Below, piece by piece: positions 8,954 to 17,913 of a DNA stretch of 64,000 nucleotides (positions within the stretch are counted from its first letter, which is position 1; every line of letters starts with the position of its first letter). The notes under the pieces were generated by a model, which worked only from the letters and a program-made list of their open reading frames with translations, searched no databases and was not told the origin of the DNA. The position numbers and the translations under genes are program-made. Source of the DNA: Streptomyces sp. NBC_01214 (lineage in GTDB: Bacteria > Actinomycetota > Actinomycetes > Streptomycetales > Streptomycetaceae). Where the stretch lies: positions 1,572,501 to 1,636,500 of the forward strand of contig NZ_JAPEOS010000001.1 of assembly GCF_026340975.1 (NCBI RefSeq), in the 5' to 3' direction.

Positions 8954-9445
8954 TCAGACTGCGGCCAGGAGCCGGCGGAGCAGGCCGGTGAGTACGGCGA
9001 CCTCGTCGTCGGTCAGCCCGGTGAGCGCGGCGCGCTGCACTTCCAGACCGGCGCCGACGGCCTCGTCGATGAGTGCCAGGCCGCGGTCGGTGATCGTCAC
9101 TTGGAGCCCCCGCCGGTCGTGCGGATCGGGCTTGCGGCAGAGCAGCCCGGCCTTCTCCAGCTTGTCCAGACGCCCGGTCATGCCGCCCGTGGTGAGCATG
9201 AGGGTGGCCGAGAGCTGCCGGGGCGAGAGCGTGTAGGGCTCGCCCGACCGGCGCAGCGTGGCCACGACGTCGAACTCGCCGCGCGAGATGCCGAAACGCG
9301 AGTAGCACTGCTCCATCGCGTCGCCCATGGCCTTGGCGATCCGGTAGATGCGCCCGAAGACGGCCATGGGAGCCGTTTCCAGGTCGGGGCGCACGGCGAA
9401 CCACTGGGCAGTGATCGCATCCACTGCGTCCTTGTCGTCACTCAT
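8954..9445 (-). CDS. MarR family transcriptional regulator
   Basis: 163-residue winged helix-turn-helix protein starting at ATG 9445 (MSDDKDAVDAI); a longer TTG-initiated frame to 9481 is less likely. The N-terminal helix leads to FGISRGEFDVVATLRRSGEP, then the DNA-recognition helix LSPRQLSATLMLTTGGMTGRL, then the wing DPHDRRGLQVTITDRG, with C-terminal dimerisation helices. These are the features of MarR repressors, which release DNA on binding small aromatic or lipophilic ligands. It is divergent from an MFS transporter with a 26-bp perfect palindrome between them. This is the usual arrangement for a repressor that controls both itself and an efflux pump. Confidence 0.92.
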   Translation of the reverse strand: MSDDKDAVDAITAQWFAVRPDLETAPMAVFGRIYRIAKAMGDAMEQCYSRFGISRGEFDVVATLRRSGEPYTLSPRQLSATLMLTTGGMTGRLDKLEKAGLLCRKPDPHDRRGLQVTITDRGLALIDEAVGAGLEVQRAALTGLTDDEVAVLTGLLRRLLAAV

Positions 9446-9490
9446 GCGTGCAGTATCCGGCTTCCCCGAGATCGTTCGCAAGAAAGTTGC

Positions 9491-9523
9491 TTGACGATAA
9501 GTAGCTTAGCGCTAAGCTACTTA
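9491..9523. promoter_or_regulatory. MarR operator overlapping the MFS promoter
   Basis: A perfect palindrome at 9498-9523, TAAGTAGCTTAGC and its complement, lies between divergent marR and MFS genes. Outer TTGCTTG (9487-9493) and CAAGCAA (9524-9530) are also inverted. TTGACG (9491-9496) and TAAGCT (9513-9518) could be -35 and -10 elements for the MFS gene, so repressor binding would block RNA polymerase. Confidence 0.75.
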
Positions 9524-9550
9524 CAAGCAATCAAGTCCGGGGGAGAGGTC

Positions 9551-10873
9551 ATGGACGTGTTCATGAGGAAGGCAGCCGCGTCAGAGGGAGCGAAGGTCGC
9601 GGGGGAGCGGTCGCTGCTCCTCGGGATCGGCATCAGCTCGGTCGGGATCGGTATGTACGTCCCCTTCTCGCTGGTCTTCTTCCACCACGTCACCGGCCTC
9701 TCCCTCACCCTCGTCGGCCTGGTCATGACGGTCACCGGGCTGGCCGCGCTGGCGTTCATGCCGCTGGCCGGCACGGCCGTCGACCGGTTCGGCGCCAAGC
9801 GGGCCAACCTGGTGCTCTACGGGATACGGGCGCTCGGCTTCGCCCTCTACCCCTTCGCGAGCTCCCTGCCCGCCTTCGCGGCCGTCGCCCTCGTCACCGC
9901 GCTCGCCGACCGCTCCTTCAGCATCGTCCAGCAGTCCCTGATCGGCGAGGTGGCGCGGGGCACGGCCCGCGACCGGCTCCAGGCGTCCACCCGGGCCCTG
10001 CAGAACGCCGGGATGGGCGCGGGAGCCCTGCTCGTCTCCGGGGTGCTGGCCCTGTGGGGCACCGGCGGGTTCACGTACACCGCCTGGGGCAACTCCGCGG
10101 CCTTCGCCCTCGCCGGACTGCTCGTCAGTCGGGTCCGGGCGGTCCGGGCGGTCCGGGTGGTCCGGGCGGTCCCGGGGGCCGGCACTGCCGGTGCCGCGCA
10201 GGCCGGGGTCGTCGGGTACCGCACCGTCCTGCGCGACCGCCCCTTCCTCGGGCTCACCGCCGCCAACTTCCTGACCGCTCTCGGCTACTCCGCCCTCTCC
10301 GTCCTCTTCCCCCTCTACCTCTCGACCTGGCTGAGCGCCCCCGACTCCCTCACCGGAGCCGCCTTCACCGTCAACACCGTGCTGTGCGCCGGGATCGGCG
10401 TACTGGTCGCGGGCCGGGTCCGCCGCTCCGGCGCCCGCCGCACCCGCTCGGCCGCCCTCGGCGCCCTGCTCTTCGCCGCCGCCTTCGTCGGGCAGATCGT
10501 GCTCGGCACCCTGCGGCCCGGCCAGAGCGCCACCCTGGTCGCCCTGCTGGTCATCGTCGTCGTCTACACCCTCGGCGAGCTCGTCCACAGCCCCTCCGGC
10601 GGCGCCCTGTCGGTCTCCGCCGCCCCCGAGGCCGTCCGTGGCCGCTACCTCGCCACCTACCAGCTGTCCTACTCGCTGGCCGGTGCGCTCGCCCCCTCCC
10701 TCTTCACCGCCCTGCTCGCCGTCGACGGCCGCCTGCCCTGGGCCGTCCTGGCCGTCGCCGCCCTCGGCGCCGCCCTGGCGCTGCTCCGACTGGAGCGGCA
10801 CCTGCCGGCCGAGGCCGTGTACGCCGAGCCCCCGGCGGCCCCCGGGCCCCCGCCGCCGCGCCGGCCCCCGTGA
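9551..10873 (+). CDS. MFS transporter (probable drug efflux)
   Basis: 440-residue major facilitator transporter with 12 predicted helices, starting at ATG 9551 behind GGGGGAGAGG. The first half contains VLYGIRALGF after the loop-2/3 type motif DRFGAKRAN, a variant of the MFS signature. The second half starts after a cytosolic loop near residue 200. That loop holds a Val-Arg-Ala repeat encoded by five 9-bp tandem units (10132-10176). The divergent MarR gene and shared palindrome suggest ligand-induced efflux of a toxic compound. Substrate is unknown. It heads a run of same-strand transporter genes, but the EamA gene that follows starts 68 bases later and has its own features. Confidence 0.9.
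   Translation: MDVFMRKAAASEGAKVAGERSLLLGIGISSVGIGMYVPFSLVFFHHVTGLSLTLVGLVMTVTGLAALAFMPLAGTAVDRFGAKRANLVLYGIRALGFALYPFASSLPAFAAVALVTALADRSFSIVQQSLIGEVARGTARDRLQASTRALQNAGMGAGALLVSGVLALWGTGGFTYTAWGNSAAFALAGLLVSRVRAVRAVRVVRAVPGAGTAGAAQAGVVGYRTVLRDRPFLGLTAANFLTALGYSALSVLFPLYLSTWLSAPDSLTGAAFTVNTVLCAGIGVLVAGRVRRSGARRTRSAALGALLFAAAFVGQIVLGTLRPGQSATLVALLVIVVVYTLGELVHSPSGGALSVSAAPEAVRGRYLATYQLSYSLAGALAPSLFTALLAVDGRLPWAVLAVAALGAALALLRLERHLPAEAVYAEPPAAPGPPPPRRPP
10132..10176 (+). repeat. 9-bp tandem repeat within the MFS gene
   Basis: Five consecutive units of GGTCCGGGC (the third ends in T; the last is GGTCCCGGG). They lie in frame and encode Val-Arg-Ala style triplets in the central cytosolic loop. 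Because the unit is a multiple of three, copy-number change would not shift the frame. Confidence 0.8.
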
Positions 10874-10940
10874 CCGTCGCCGCCTGAGCCCCGCCGATCC
10901 TCCCCTCCGCTTCCCCCGTCCGATCCAGGAGCCACCCGCC

Positions 10941-11873
10941 ATGAAGCGTTTAACCACCGTCGCCCTGACCGCACTCGCCCCCATCTCCTGGGGCTCCACC
11001 TACGCCGTGGCCACCGAGCTGCTGCCGCCCGACCGGCCGCTGTTCACCGGGGTCATGCGGGCCCTGCCCGCCGGACTCCTGCTGACCGCCCTGGCCCGCA
11101 CCCTGCCCAAGGGCCAGTGGTGGTGGAAGTCCGCCGTCCTCGGCATCCTCAACATCGGAGCGTTCTTCCCGCTGCTGTTCCTCTCCGCCTACCGGCTCCC
11201 CGGCGGGGTCGCGGCCGTACTGGGCGCCGCCGGCCCGCTGTTCGTCGTAGGGCTGGCCGCGCTCGTCCTCGGGGAGCGGGCGAGCCTGCGTACCGTGCTC
11301 GCCGCCGTCGTCGGGGCGTTCGGCGTGAGCATGGTCGTCCTGACCGCCGAGGCCCGGCTCGACGCGGTCGGCATCGTCGCCGGTGTGATCTCCTCCGCCT
11401 CCATGGGCGCCGGCACCGTGATGACCAAGCGATGGGGCCGCCCCGAGGGCGTGGGCCCGCTGGCGATGACCGGCTGGCAGCTCACCGCGGGCGGACTGTT
11501 CATCATTCCCGTCGCCGCCCTCGTCGAGGGCGCCCCGCCCGCGCTCGACGGCAAGGCCTTCCTCGGCTACGGCTACATGATGCTGATCAACACCGGGATC
11601 GCGTACTGGCTCTGGTTCCGCGGCATCGGAGCCCTCAGCGCCACCTCGGTCACCCTGCTCGGCCCGCTCTCCCCGCTCACCGCCGCCGTCATCGGCTGGG
11701 CCGCCCTCGGGCAGGCGCTCTCGCCGGTACAGCTCGTCGGGATGGCGATCGCCTTCGGGGCCACCGTCGCCGGTCAGCTGGCAGCCGCCCGCAAGCCCCA
11801 ATCGTTCAGTTCTCCTGAAAAGAATGATCAGAACATTTCGATGGACCTGACGGATGAGACGGTGCGACGGTAG
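10941..11873 (+). CDS. EamA (DMT superfamily) transporter 1, TTA-containing
   Basis: 310-residue membrane protein with ten hydrophobic helices and the two EamA repeats of the drug/metabolite transporter superfamily (APISWGSTYAVATELLPPDRPL at the start, ISSASMGAGTVMTKRW in the middle). Such proteins export amino acids or other small metabolites. It starts at ATG 10941 after an AGGAGCC site. Codon 4 (10950-10952) is TTA, the rare leucine codon read by the bldA tRNA in Streptomyces, so translation may depend on developmental stage. The last 23 residues (SFSSPEKNDQ onward) are polar and less GC-rich than the rest. They overlap what looks like the regulatory region of the next gene. Confidence 0.9.
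   Translation: MKRLTTVALTALAPISWGSTYAVATELLPPDRPLFTGVMRALPAGLLLTALARTLPKGQWWWKSAVLGILNIGAFFPLLFLSAYRLPGGVAAVLGAAGPLFVVGLAALVLGERASLRTVLAAVVGAFGVSMVVLTAEARLDAVGIVAGVISSASMGAGTVMTKRWGRPEGVGPLAMTGWQLTAGGLFIIPVAALVEGAPPALDGKAFLGYGYMMLINTGIAYWLWFRGIGALSATSVTLLGPLSPLTAAVIGWAALGQALSPVQLVGMAIAFGATVAGQLAAARKPQSFSSPEKNDQNISMDLTDETVRR
11805..11819. promoter_or_regulatory. candidate LysR-type binding site
   Basis: TTCAGTTCTCCTGAA is a perfect 5-5-5 inverted repeat containing a T-N11-A core, the shape of LysR-type sites. It lies in the 3' end of EamA gene 1, about 100 bases upstream of EamA gene 2. A LysR regulator gene follows EamA gene 2. Confidence 0.35.
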
Positions 11874-11915
11874 TCCACGCACCCCCACCAGCCCATCCCG
11901 AGGAGCAGACCCACA

Positions 11916-12845
11916 GTGGCCGTCATGGACCGCGTCCGTACCGTTTCGCACGCCGAGCCCGGCAGCACGGGGAAGAAGGGTGCTGCCGGGCTCGGCGTGC
12001 TCCTCGCCCTGCTCGCGACGGTCGTCTGGTCCGGCAGCTTCGTCGCCACCCGGGGCATGGCCGAGACCGTCCCGCCCGTCCAGGCGGTCTTCTGGCGCTG
12101 GATCATCGCCCTGCTCGCCGTCGCCCCCTTCGCCGCCCGCCAGGCCTGGCAGCAGCGGGCCCTGATCCGGCGGCACTTCGGCTTCGTCGCCCTCGCCTCG
12201 CTGTTCGGCGTCACCCTCTACAACACCCTCGTGCACCAGGCCGGACTGACCACCTCCGCCTCCAACATGGGCATGATCATGGCCGCCTCGCCCGTCATCA
12301 TGGCGCTCTACGCCCGCCTCGGCGGCGAACGGCTCGGCAAGCGGCGGACCTTCGGTATCCTGCTTGCCGCCTTCGGGGTGCTGCTGCTCGTCGGGGACGG
12401 CTCGCTCGGCTTCGACTTCGGCGCCGGGGACCTGTGGATGTTCGCCGCCGCTCTCTCCTTCGCCACGTACAGCGCCCTGCTGCGGCGGCGGCCCGCCGAA
12501 CTCGGCGGACTGGCCTTCCTGATCACCACCTTCGTGCTCGGCGCGCTGATGCTGGCACCCGCCTACGCCGTCTCCGTCTCCGTCCAGGGCGGCTTCGAGG
12601 TCACCACCGGCACGGTCGGACCGCTGCTGTACGTCGGGGTGTTCTCTTCGGCCGTCGCCTTCTTCGCCTGGAACAAGGCCGTCTCGATGATCGGCGCGGC
12701 CCGGGCGGGAGTCGTCTACTACCTCCAGCCGGTGTGCGTGGCCGGGCTCGGCCTCCTGCTGCTGGGCGAGCGGACCGGACCGGCGCAGCTGCTCTGCATG
12801 GCGCTCATCCTCGCAGGGGTCGGGCTGGGGAGTGCCCGGCGGTAG
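11916..12845 (+). CDS. EamA (DMT superfamily) transporter 2
   Basis: 309-residue ten-helix EamA exporter (LLALLATVVWSGSFVATRG; second repeat begins near GDLWMFAAALSFATYSALL). GTG 11916 has AGGAG ten bases upstream; ATG 11925 is an alternative. Residues 11-28 are encoded by a perfect 21-bp inverted repeat (11948-12000), so the mRNA should form a very stable hairpin just inside the coding region. This may limit translation or attenuate transcription. If the true start were the in-frame GTG at 11997 the hairpin would be in the leader, but no ribosome site is seen there. The adjacent LysR gene is the likely regulator. The substrate is unknown; amino acids or antimetabolites are usual for the family. 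Confidence 0.9.
   Translation: MAVMDRVRTVSHAEPGSTGKKGAAGLGVLLALLATVVWSGSFVATRGMAETVPPVQAVFWRWIIALLAVAPFAARQAWQQRALIRRHFGFVALASLFGVTLYNTLVHQAGLTTSASNMGMIMAASPVIMALYARLGGERLGKRRTFGILLAAFGVLLLVGDGSLGFDFGAGDLWMFAAALSFATYSALLRRRPAELGGLAFLITTFVLGALMLAPAYAVSVSVQGGFEVTTGTVGPLLYVGVFSSAVAFFAWNKAVSMIGAARAGVVYYLQPVCVAGLGLLLLGERTGPAQLLCMALILAGVGLGSARR
11948..12000 (+). repeat. perfect 21-bp inverted repeat in the 5' coding region
   Basis: Arms 11948-11968 and 11980-12000 are exact reverse complements (left arm begins GCACGCCGAG, right arm ends CTCGGCGTGC). The loop is the 11-base purine tract 11969-11979. No T-run follows, so it is not an ordinary terminator. Confidence 0.85.
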
Positions 12846-12855
12846 GTTCGGGCCC

Positions 12856-13755
12856 ATGACCGAGTGGGACATCAAGAAGCTGCGGATCCTGCGGACCCTC
12901 GCCGAACAGGGGACCGTGACCAGGGCGGCCGAGGCGCTCCACATGACGCCCTCGGCCGTTTCGCAGCAACTGACGAACCTCGCCCGGCAACTGGGCGTGG
13001 TCCTGCTGGAGGCAGAGGGCCGCCGGGTGCGGCTCACGGACGCGGCCCACCTCGTCCTGCGGCACACGGAGGCGGTGTTCGCGCAGCTGGAGCGGGCCGA
13101 CGCGGAACTGGCCGGATACCTCGCCGGGGACACGGGCGAGGTACGGGTCGGAGCCTTCTCCACCGCCGTACCGGCGCTCGTGGTCCCCGCGGTGGCCGTG
13201 CTGCGGCGGACCCGCCCCGGGGTGGAGGTCCGGGTCCGGGAAACGGAGGCCGCGGAGGCCTACGAGCTCCTGTCGGCCGGGGACGTGGACCTGGCGCTGT
13301 CCCTCACGGCCCATGCGCCCACCGCGCGGGATCCCCGGTTCACCCGGGCCGTGCTCCTGGAAGACCCGCTGGACGTGGCGCTCCCTCCGGACCACCCGCT
13401 GGCGGCCGCGCCCGACCTGCGGCTGGCGGACCTGTCCGGCGACCCGTGGATCTACGGGGGCAGCGGCCCCTGGTCGGAGATCGCCCGGTCCGCGTGCGAG
13501 GCGGCGGGATTCGTCCCGGAACAGGCGCACTCGGCCGCCGGCTGGACCGCGATCCTGGCCATGGTCGAGGCGGGGATGGGGGTGGCGCTGGTCCCCCGGA
13601 TGGTGTCGAGCCGCGCCTCGGGCGTGGCCGTCCGGGTGCTGTCGCGGGACCGCCCGACGCGGCACGTGCTCGCCGCGGTCCGCCGCGGCGCCGAATCCGC
13701 GCCCGCGCTGTCCCACGTCCTCACGGCCCTGCGGACCGTCGCCGCCGCCCGCTGA
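12856..13755 (+). CDS. LysR family transcriptional regulator
   Basis: 299-residue LysR-type regulator starting at ATG 12856, ten bases after the EamA gene stop. The N-terminal helix-turn-helix is clear (LRILRTLAEQGTVTRAAEAL then HMTPSAVSQQLTNLARQLG, residues about 8-48). A linker helix and a periplasmic-binding-protein-like effector domain follow (GEVRVGAFSTAVPALVVPAV from about residue 94, ending with VPRMVSSR). LysR proteins are usually transcribed divergently from their target. Here the gene is co-directional and closely linked to EamA gene 2, so regulation of that exporter is inferred from proximity. Its 3' end faces the intergenic repeat shared with pepN. Confidence 0.93.
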   Translation: MTEWDIKKLRILRTLAEQGTVTRAAEALHMTPSAVSQQLTNLARQLGVVLLEAEGRRVRLTDAAHLVLRHTEAVFAQLERADAELAGYLAGDTGEVRVGAFSTAVPALVVPAVAVLRRTRPGVEVRVRETEAAEAYELLSAGDVDLALSLTAHAPTARDPRFTRAVLLEDPLDVALPPDHPLAAAPDLRLADLSGDPWIYGGSGPWSEIARSACEAAGFVPEQAHSAAGWTAILAMVEAGMGVALVPRMVSSRASGVAVRVLSRDRPTRHVLAAVRRGAESAPALSHVLTALRTVAAAR

Positions 13756-13759
13756 CCGC

Positions 13760-13874
13760 GGGGCTTCGCCCCGGACCCCGTACGTGCGCTGTGCGCCCGT
13801 ACCCTCAAACGCCGGGCGGGCTGGAAAACCCAGCCCCGCCGGCGATTGAGGTGCGGGGTCCGGGGCGGAGCCCC
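13760..13874. repeat. Streptomyces intergenic repeat, copy 2 (bidirectional terminator)
   Basis: Large nested inverted repeat. 13760-13780 pairs with 13854-13874 (20 of 21 bases), and inside it 13804-13824 (CTCAAACGCCGGGCGGGCTG) pairs with about 13830-13850. It lies between the convergent LysR and pepN genes and probably ends both transcripts. The modules match those at 3255 and 26237. Confidence 0.8.
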
Positions 13875-13891
13875 GGCTACGGCGCGAGCCG

Positions 13892-16483
13892 TCAGGCCTG
13901 AGCGGCAGCGGCGGCGGCGTCCGCGGACTGGGCCTTCAGGGCGCGCTCGACGCCCGCGCGGGACTCCGAGATCAGACGGCGCAGGGCCGCGTTCGGCTCG
14001 GCCGAGGCCAGCCACGCGTCCGTCGCGTCCAGCGTCGCCTGCGAGACCTGGAGCCCCGGGTAGAGGCCCACCGCGATCTGCTGGGCGATCTCGTGGCTAC
14101 GGGTCTCCCAGACCTCCTTGACCGCCGAGAAGAACTTCTCGGTGTACGGGGCCAGCAGCTCGCGCTGGTCGGTCTGGACGAAGCCGCCGATCACCGCCTC
14201 CTGCACCGCGTTCGGCAGGTCGCCGGACTCCACCACCGAAGCCCACGCCTCGGCCTTGGCCTCCGCCGTCGGGCGCGCCGCCCGGGCGGTCGCCGCGTGG
14301 CGCTCGCCGGCCGCGGTCGCGTCCCGCTCCAGCTCCGCCGCGATGGCCGGCTCCTCGGCGACGCCCGTCGCGGCGAGCCGCTCCAGGAACGTCCAGCGCA
14401 GCTCGGTGTCGACGGCCAGGCCCTCGATCTCCGCCGCGCCGTCCAGCAGCGCCGACAGGTAGGTCAGCTGCCCCTCGGTGCGGGCCGTGGCCGCGAAGGC
14501 CCGCGCCCACGCCAGCTGGTGGTCGCTCGCCGGCTCGGCCCCGCGCAGGTGCTCCAGGGTGGCCTCGGTCCAGGCCGCCAGGCCCTCCTCGCGCCACGCC
14601 GGGTCGGCGTACAGGTCGATGGCCAGCTTCACCTGGCGGTGCAGCGACTGGACCACGCCGATGTCGGACTCCTTGCCGATGCCCGAGAGCACCAGCGCGA
14701 GGTAGTCGCGGGTGGCGAGCTCGCCGTCACGCGTCATGTCCCAGGCGGAGGCCCAGCACAGGGCGCGCGGCAGGGACTCGGTGAAGTCGCCGATGTGCGC
14801 GGTGACGGTGGCGAGGGACTCCTCGTCGAGGCGGACCTTCGCGTAGGACAGGTCGTCGTCGTTCAGCAGGAAGACCGCCGGACGGGTGCGGCCGACCAGC
14901 TCCGGCACCGTGGTGAGCGCGCCGTCGATGTCCAGCTCGATCCGGTCGGTGCGCACGAGGGCGCCGTCCTGGAGCTCGTACAGGCCGACCGCGATGCGGT
15001 GCGGTCGCAGGGTGGACTCGCCCTTGGCGCCGGCGGGCAGCGCGGGCGCCTCCTGCCGGATGCCGAAGGCGGTGATCACACCGTTCGCGTCGGTGGTGAC
15101 CTCCGGGCGCAGGATGTTGATGCCGGCCGTCTCCAGCCACGCCTTCGACCAGGCGGTCAGGTCGCGGCCCGAGGTCTCCTCCAGGGCGCCCAGCAGGTCG
15201 GACAGGCGCGTGTTCCCGAAGGCGTGCGCCTTGAAGTACGCCTGCACGCCCTTGAAGAAGGCGTCCGTGCCGACGTAGGCGACGAGCTGCTTGAGCACCG
15301 AGGCGCCCTTGGCGTACGTGATGCCGTCGAAATTGACCATGACGTCGTCGAGGTCACGGATGTCGGCCATGATCGGGTGCGTGGAGGGCAGCTGGTCCTG
15401 CCGGTACGCCCAGGTCTTCATGGAGTTGGCGAAGGTGGTCCACGCGTGCGGCCACTTCGAGCCCTCGGCGTACGCCTGGCAGGCGATCGACGTGTACGTC
15501 GCGAAGGACTCGTTCAGCCACAGGTCGTTCCACCACTCCATGGTGACCAGGTCGCCGAACCACATGTGCGCGAGCTCGTGGAGGATCGTCTCCGCGCGCA
15601 CCTCGTACGCCGCGTCCGTCACCTTGGAGCGGAAGACGTACTGGTCGCGGATGGTGACCGCGCCCGCGTTCTCCATGGCGCCCGCGTTGAACTCCGGGAC
15701 GAAGAGCTGGTCGTACTTGGCGAAGGGGTAGTCGTAGGCGAACTTCTCCTGGAACCAGTCGAAGCCCTGCCGGGTGACGTCGAAGATCGCGTCCGCGTCC
15801 AGGAACTCGGCCAGCGAGGGGCGGCAGTAGATGCCGAGCGGTACGGACTGGCCGTCCGGGCCCTCGTAGGAGCTGTGCACGGAGTGGTACGGGCCGACGA
15901 TCAGCGCGGTGATGTACGAGGAGATGCGCGGGGTCGGCTCGAAGCGCCAGACGTTGTCCTTGACGTCCGCGGCCTCGGGCGTCGGCGAGTTCGAGATGAC
16001 CGTCCAGCCCTCGGGAGCCGTCACGGTGAACTGGAACGTGGCCTTCAGGTCGGGCTGCTCGAAGCTGGCGAAGACCCGCCGCGCGTCCGGAACCTCGAAC
16101 TGGGTGTAGAGGTAGGCCTGCTGGTCGACCGGGTCGACGAAGCGGTGGAGGCCCTCACCGGTGTTGGTGTACGCGCAGTCCGCGACGACGCGGAGCTCGT
16201 TGGCCCCGGCCGCCAGGTGGCGCAGGGCGATCCGGGAGTCGTGGAAGACCGCCGCGACGTCCAGCGACTTGCCGTTGAGGACGACCTCGTGCACGGCCGG
16301 TGCGACCAGGTCGATGAAGGTCTCGCCCCCGGCCTCGGCCGACTGGAAGCGCACGGTGGTCACGGACGGGTAGGTGCCACCCTCCTGTGCGCCGCTGAGA
16401 TCGAGTTCGATCTCGTAGGAGTCGACGGTCAGCAGCTTGGCCCGCTGCTGAGCCTCTTCACGGGTGAGATTCGTGCCTGGCAC
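13892..16483 (-). CDS. pepN: aminopeptidase N (M1 family zinc metallopeptidase), first copy
   Basis: 863-residue cytosolic aminopeptidase that removes N-terminal residues from peptides. GTG 16483 is chosen: GGAG lies eight bases upstream, and the N-terminus VPGTNLTREEAQ matches that of the second copy (VPGENLSRDEARER). The exopeptidase motif GAMENAGAVTI precedes the zinc site H302-E303-x2-H306 (HELAHMWFGDLVTMEWWNDL), with the third ligand Glu in WLNESFATY. An N-terminal beta domain (1-190), catalytic domain (about 190-440) and helical ERAP1-like C-terminal half complete the usual architecture and length. A second gene of the same type lies at 26374-28932. It is transcribed alone, and its 3' end meets the intergenic repeat. 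Confidence 0.96.
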   Translation of the reverse strand: MPGTNLTREEAQQRAKLLTVDSYEIELDLSGAQEGGTYPSVTTVRFQSAEAGGETFIDLVAPAVHEVVLNGKSLDVAAVFHDSRIALRHLAAGANELRVVADCAYTNTGEGLHRFVDPVDQQAYLYTQFEVPDARRVFASFEQPDLKATFQFTVTAPEGWTVISNSPTPEAADVKDNVWRFEPTPRISSYITALIVGPYHSVHSSYEGPDGQSVPLGIYCRPSLAEFLDADAIFDVTRQGFDWFQEKFAYDYPFAKYDQLFVPEFNAGAMENAGAVTIRDQYVFRSKVTDAAYEVRAETILHELAHMWFGDLVTMEWWNDLWLNESFATYTSIACQAYAEGSKWPHAWTTFANSMKTWAYRQDQLPSTHPIMADIRDLDDVMVNFDGITYAKGASVLKQLVAYVGTDAFFKGVQAYFKAHAFGNTRLSDLLGALEETSGRDLTAWSKAWLETAGINILRPEVTTDANGVITAFGIRQEAPALPAGAKGESTLRPHRIAVGLYELQDGALVRTDRIELDIDGALTTVPELVGRTRPAVFLLNDDDLSYAKVRLDEESLATVTAHIGDFTESLPRALCWASAWDMTRDGELATRDYLALVLSGIGKESDIGVVQSLHRQVKLAIDLYADPAWREEGLAAWTEATLEHLRGAEPASDHQLAWARAFAATARTEGQLTYLSALLDGAAEIEGLAVDTELRWTFLERLAATGVAEEPAIAAELERDATAAGERHAATARAARPTAEAKAEAWASVVESGDLPNAVQEAVIGGFVQTDQRELLAPYTEKFFSAVKEVWETRSHEIAQQIAVGLYPGLQVSQATLDATDAWLASAEPNAALRRLISESRAGVERALKAQSADAAAAAAQA

Positions 16484-16575
16484 GCGTTCATCTCCTTCGA
16501 TGGTGACGTTGCCCGGCCATCCTGCCATCCGGACAGCGCCGCCGCCTCGGACTAATCCACGGGCGAAAAAACGCG

Positions 16576-16610
16576 CGCGGGGGCGGCACCGTGACGGTGC
16601 CGCCCCCGCG
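16576..16610 (-). terminator. terminator of asd
   Basis: Perfect 16-bp stem (16576-16591 with 16595-16610) and a three-base loop. On the minus strand it is soon followed by a run of T residues (16565-16571 on the plus strand is A-rich). It ends the asd transcript before pepN. Confidence 0.85.
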
Positions 16611-16624
16611 TCGGACGAGCGGGA

Positions 16625-17836
<1,212 letters not shown>

Positions 17837-17844
17837 TTAGCGTC

Positions 17845-17881
17845 CGGTCGGTCATGACCGCTATCCGGACATGACCGACCG
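17845..17881. repeat. 11-bp inverted repeat upstream of the M28 peptidase
   Basis: CGGTCGGTCAT (17845-17855) and ATGACCGACCG (17871-17881) are perfect inverted copies 15 bases apart. They end 32 bases before the peptidase start and the left arm overlaps a GGTCATGACC palindrome. It could be an operator or a leader hairpin. Confidence 0.55.
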
Positions 17882-17913
17882 CAGAACGAACCACCGATTC
17901 GGGGAGATCCACC

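Noticed and set aside
9551..12845. Antibiotic biosynthesis cluster
   Set aside because: Only transporters and regulators are present, with no biosynthetic enzymes.
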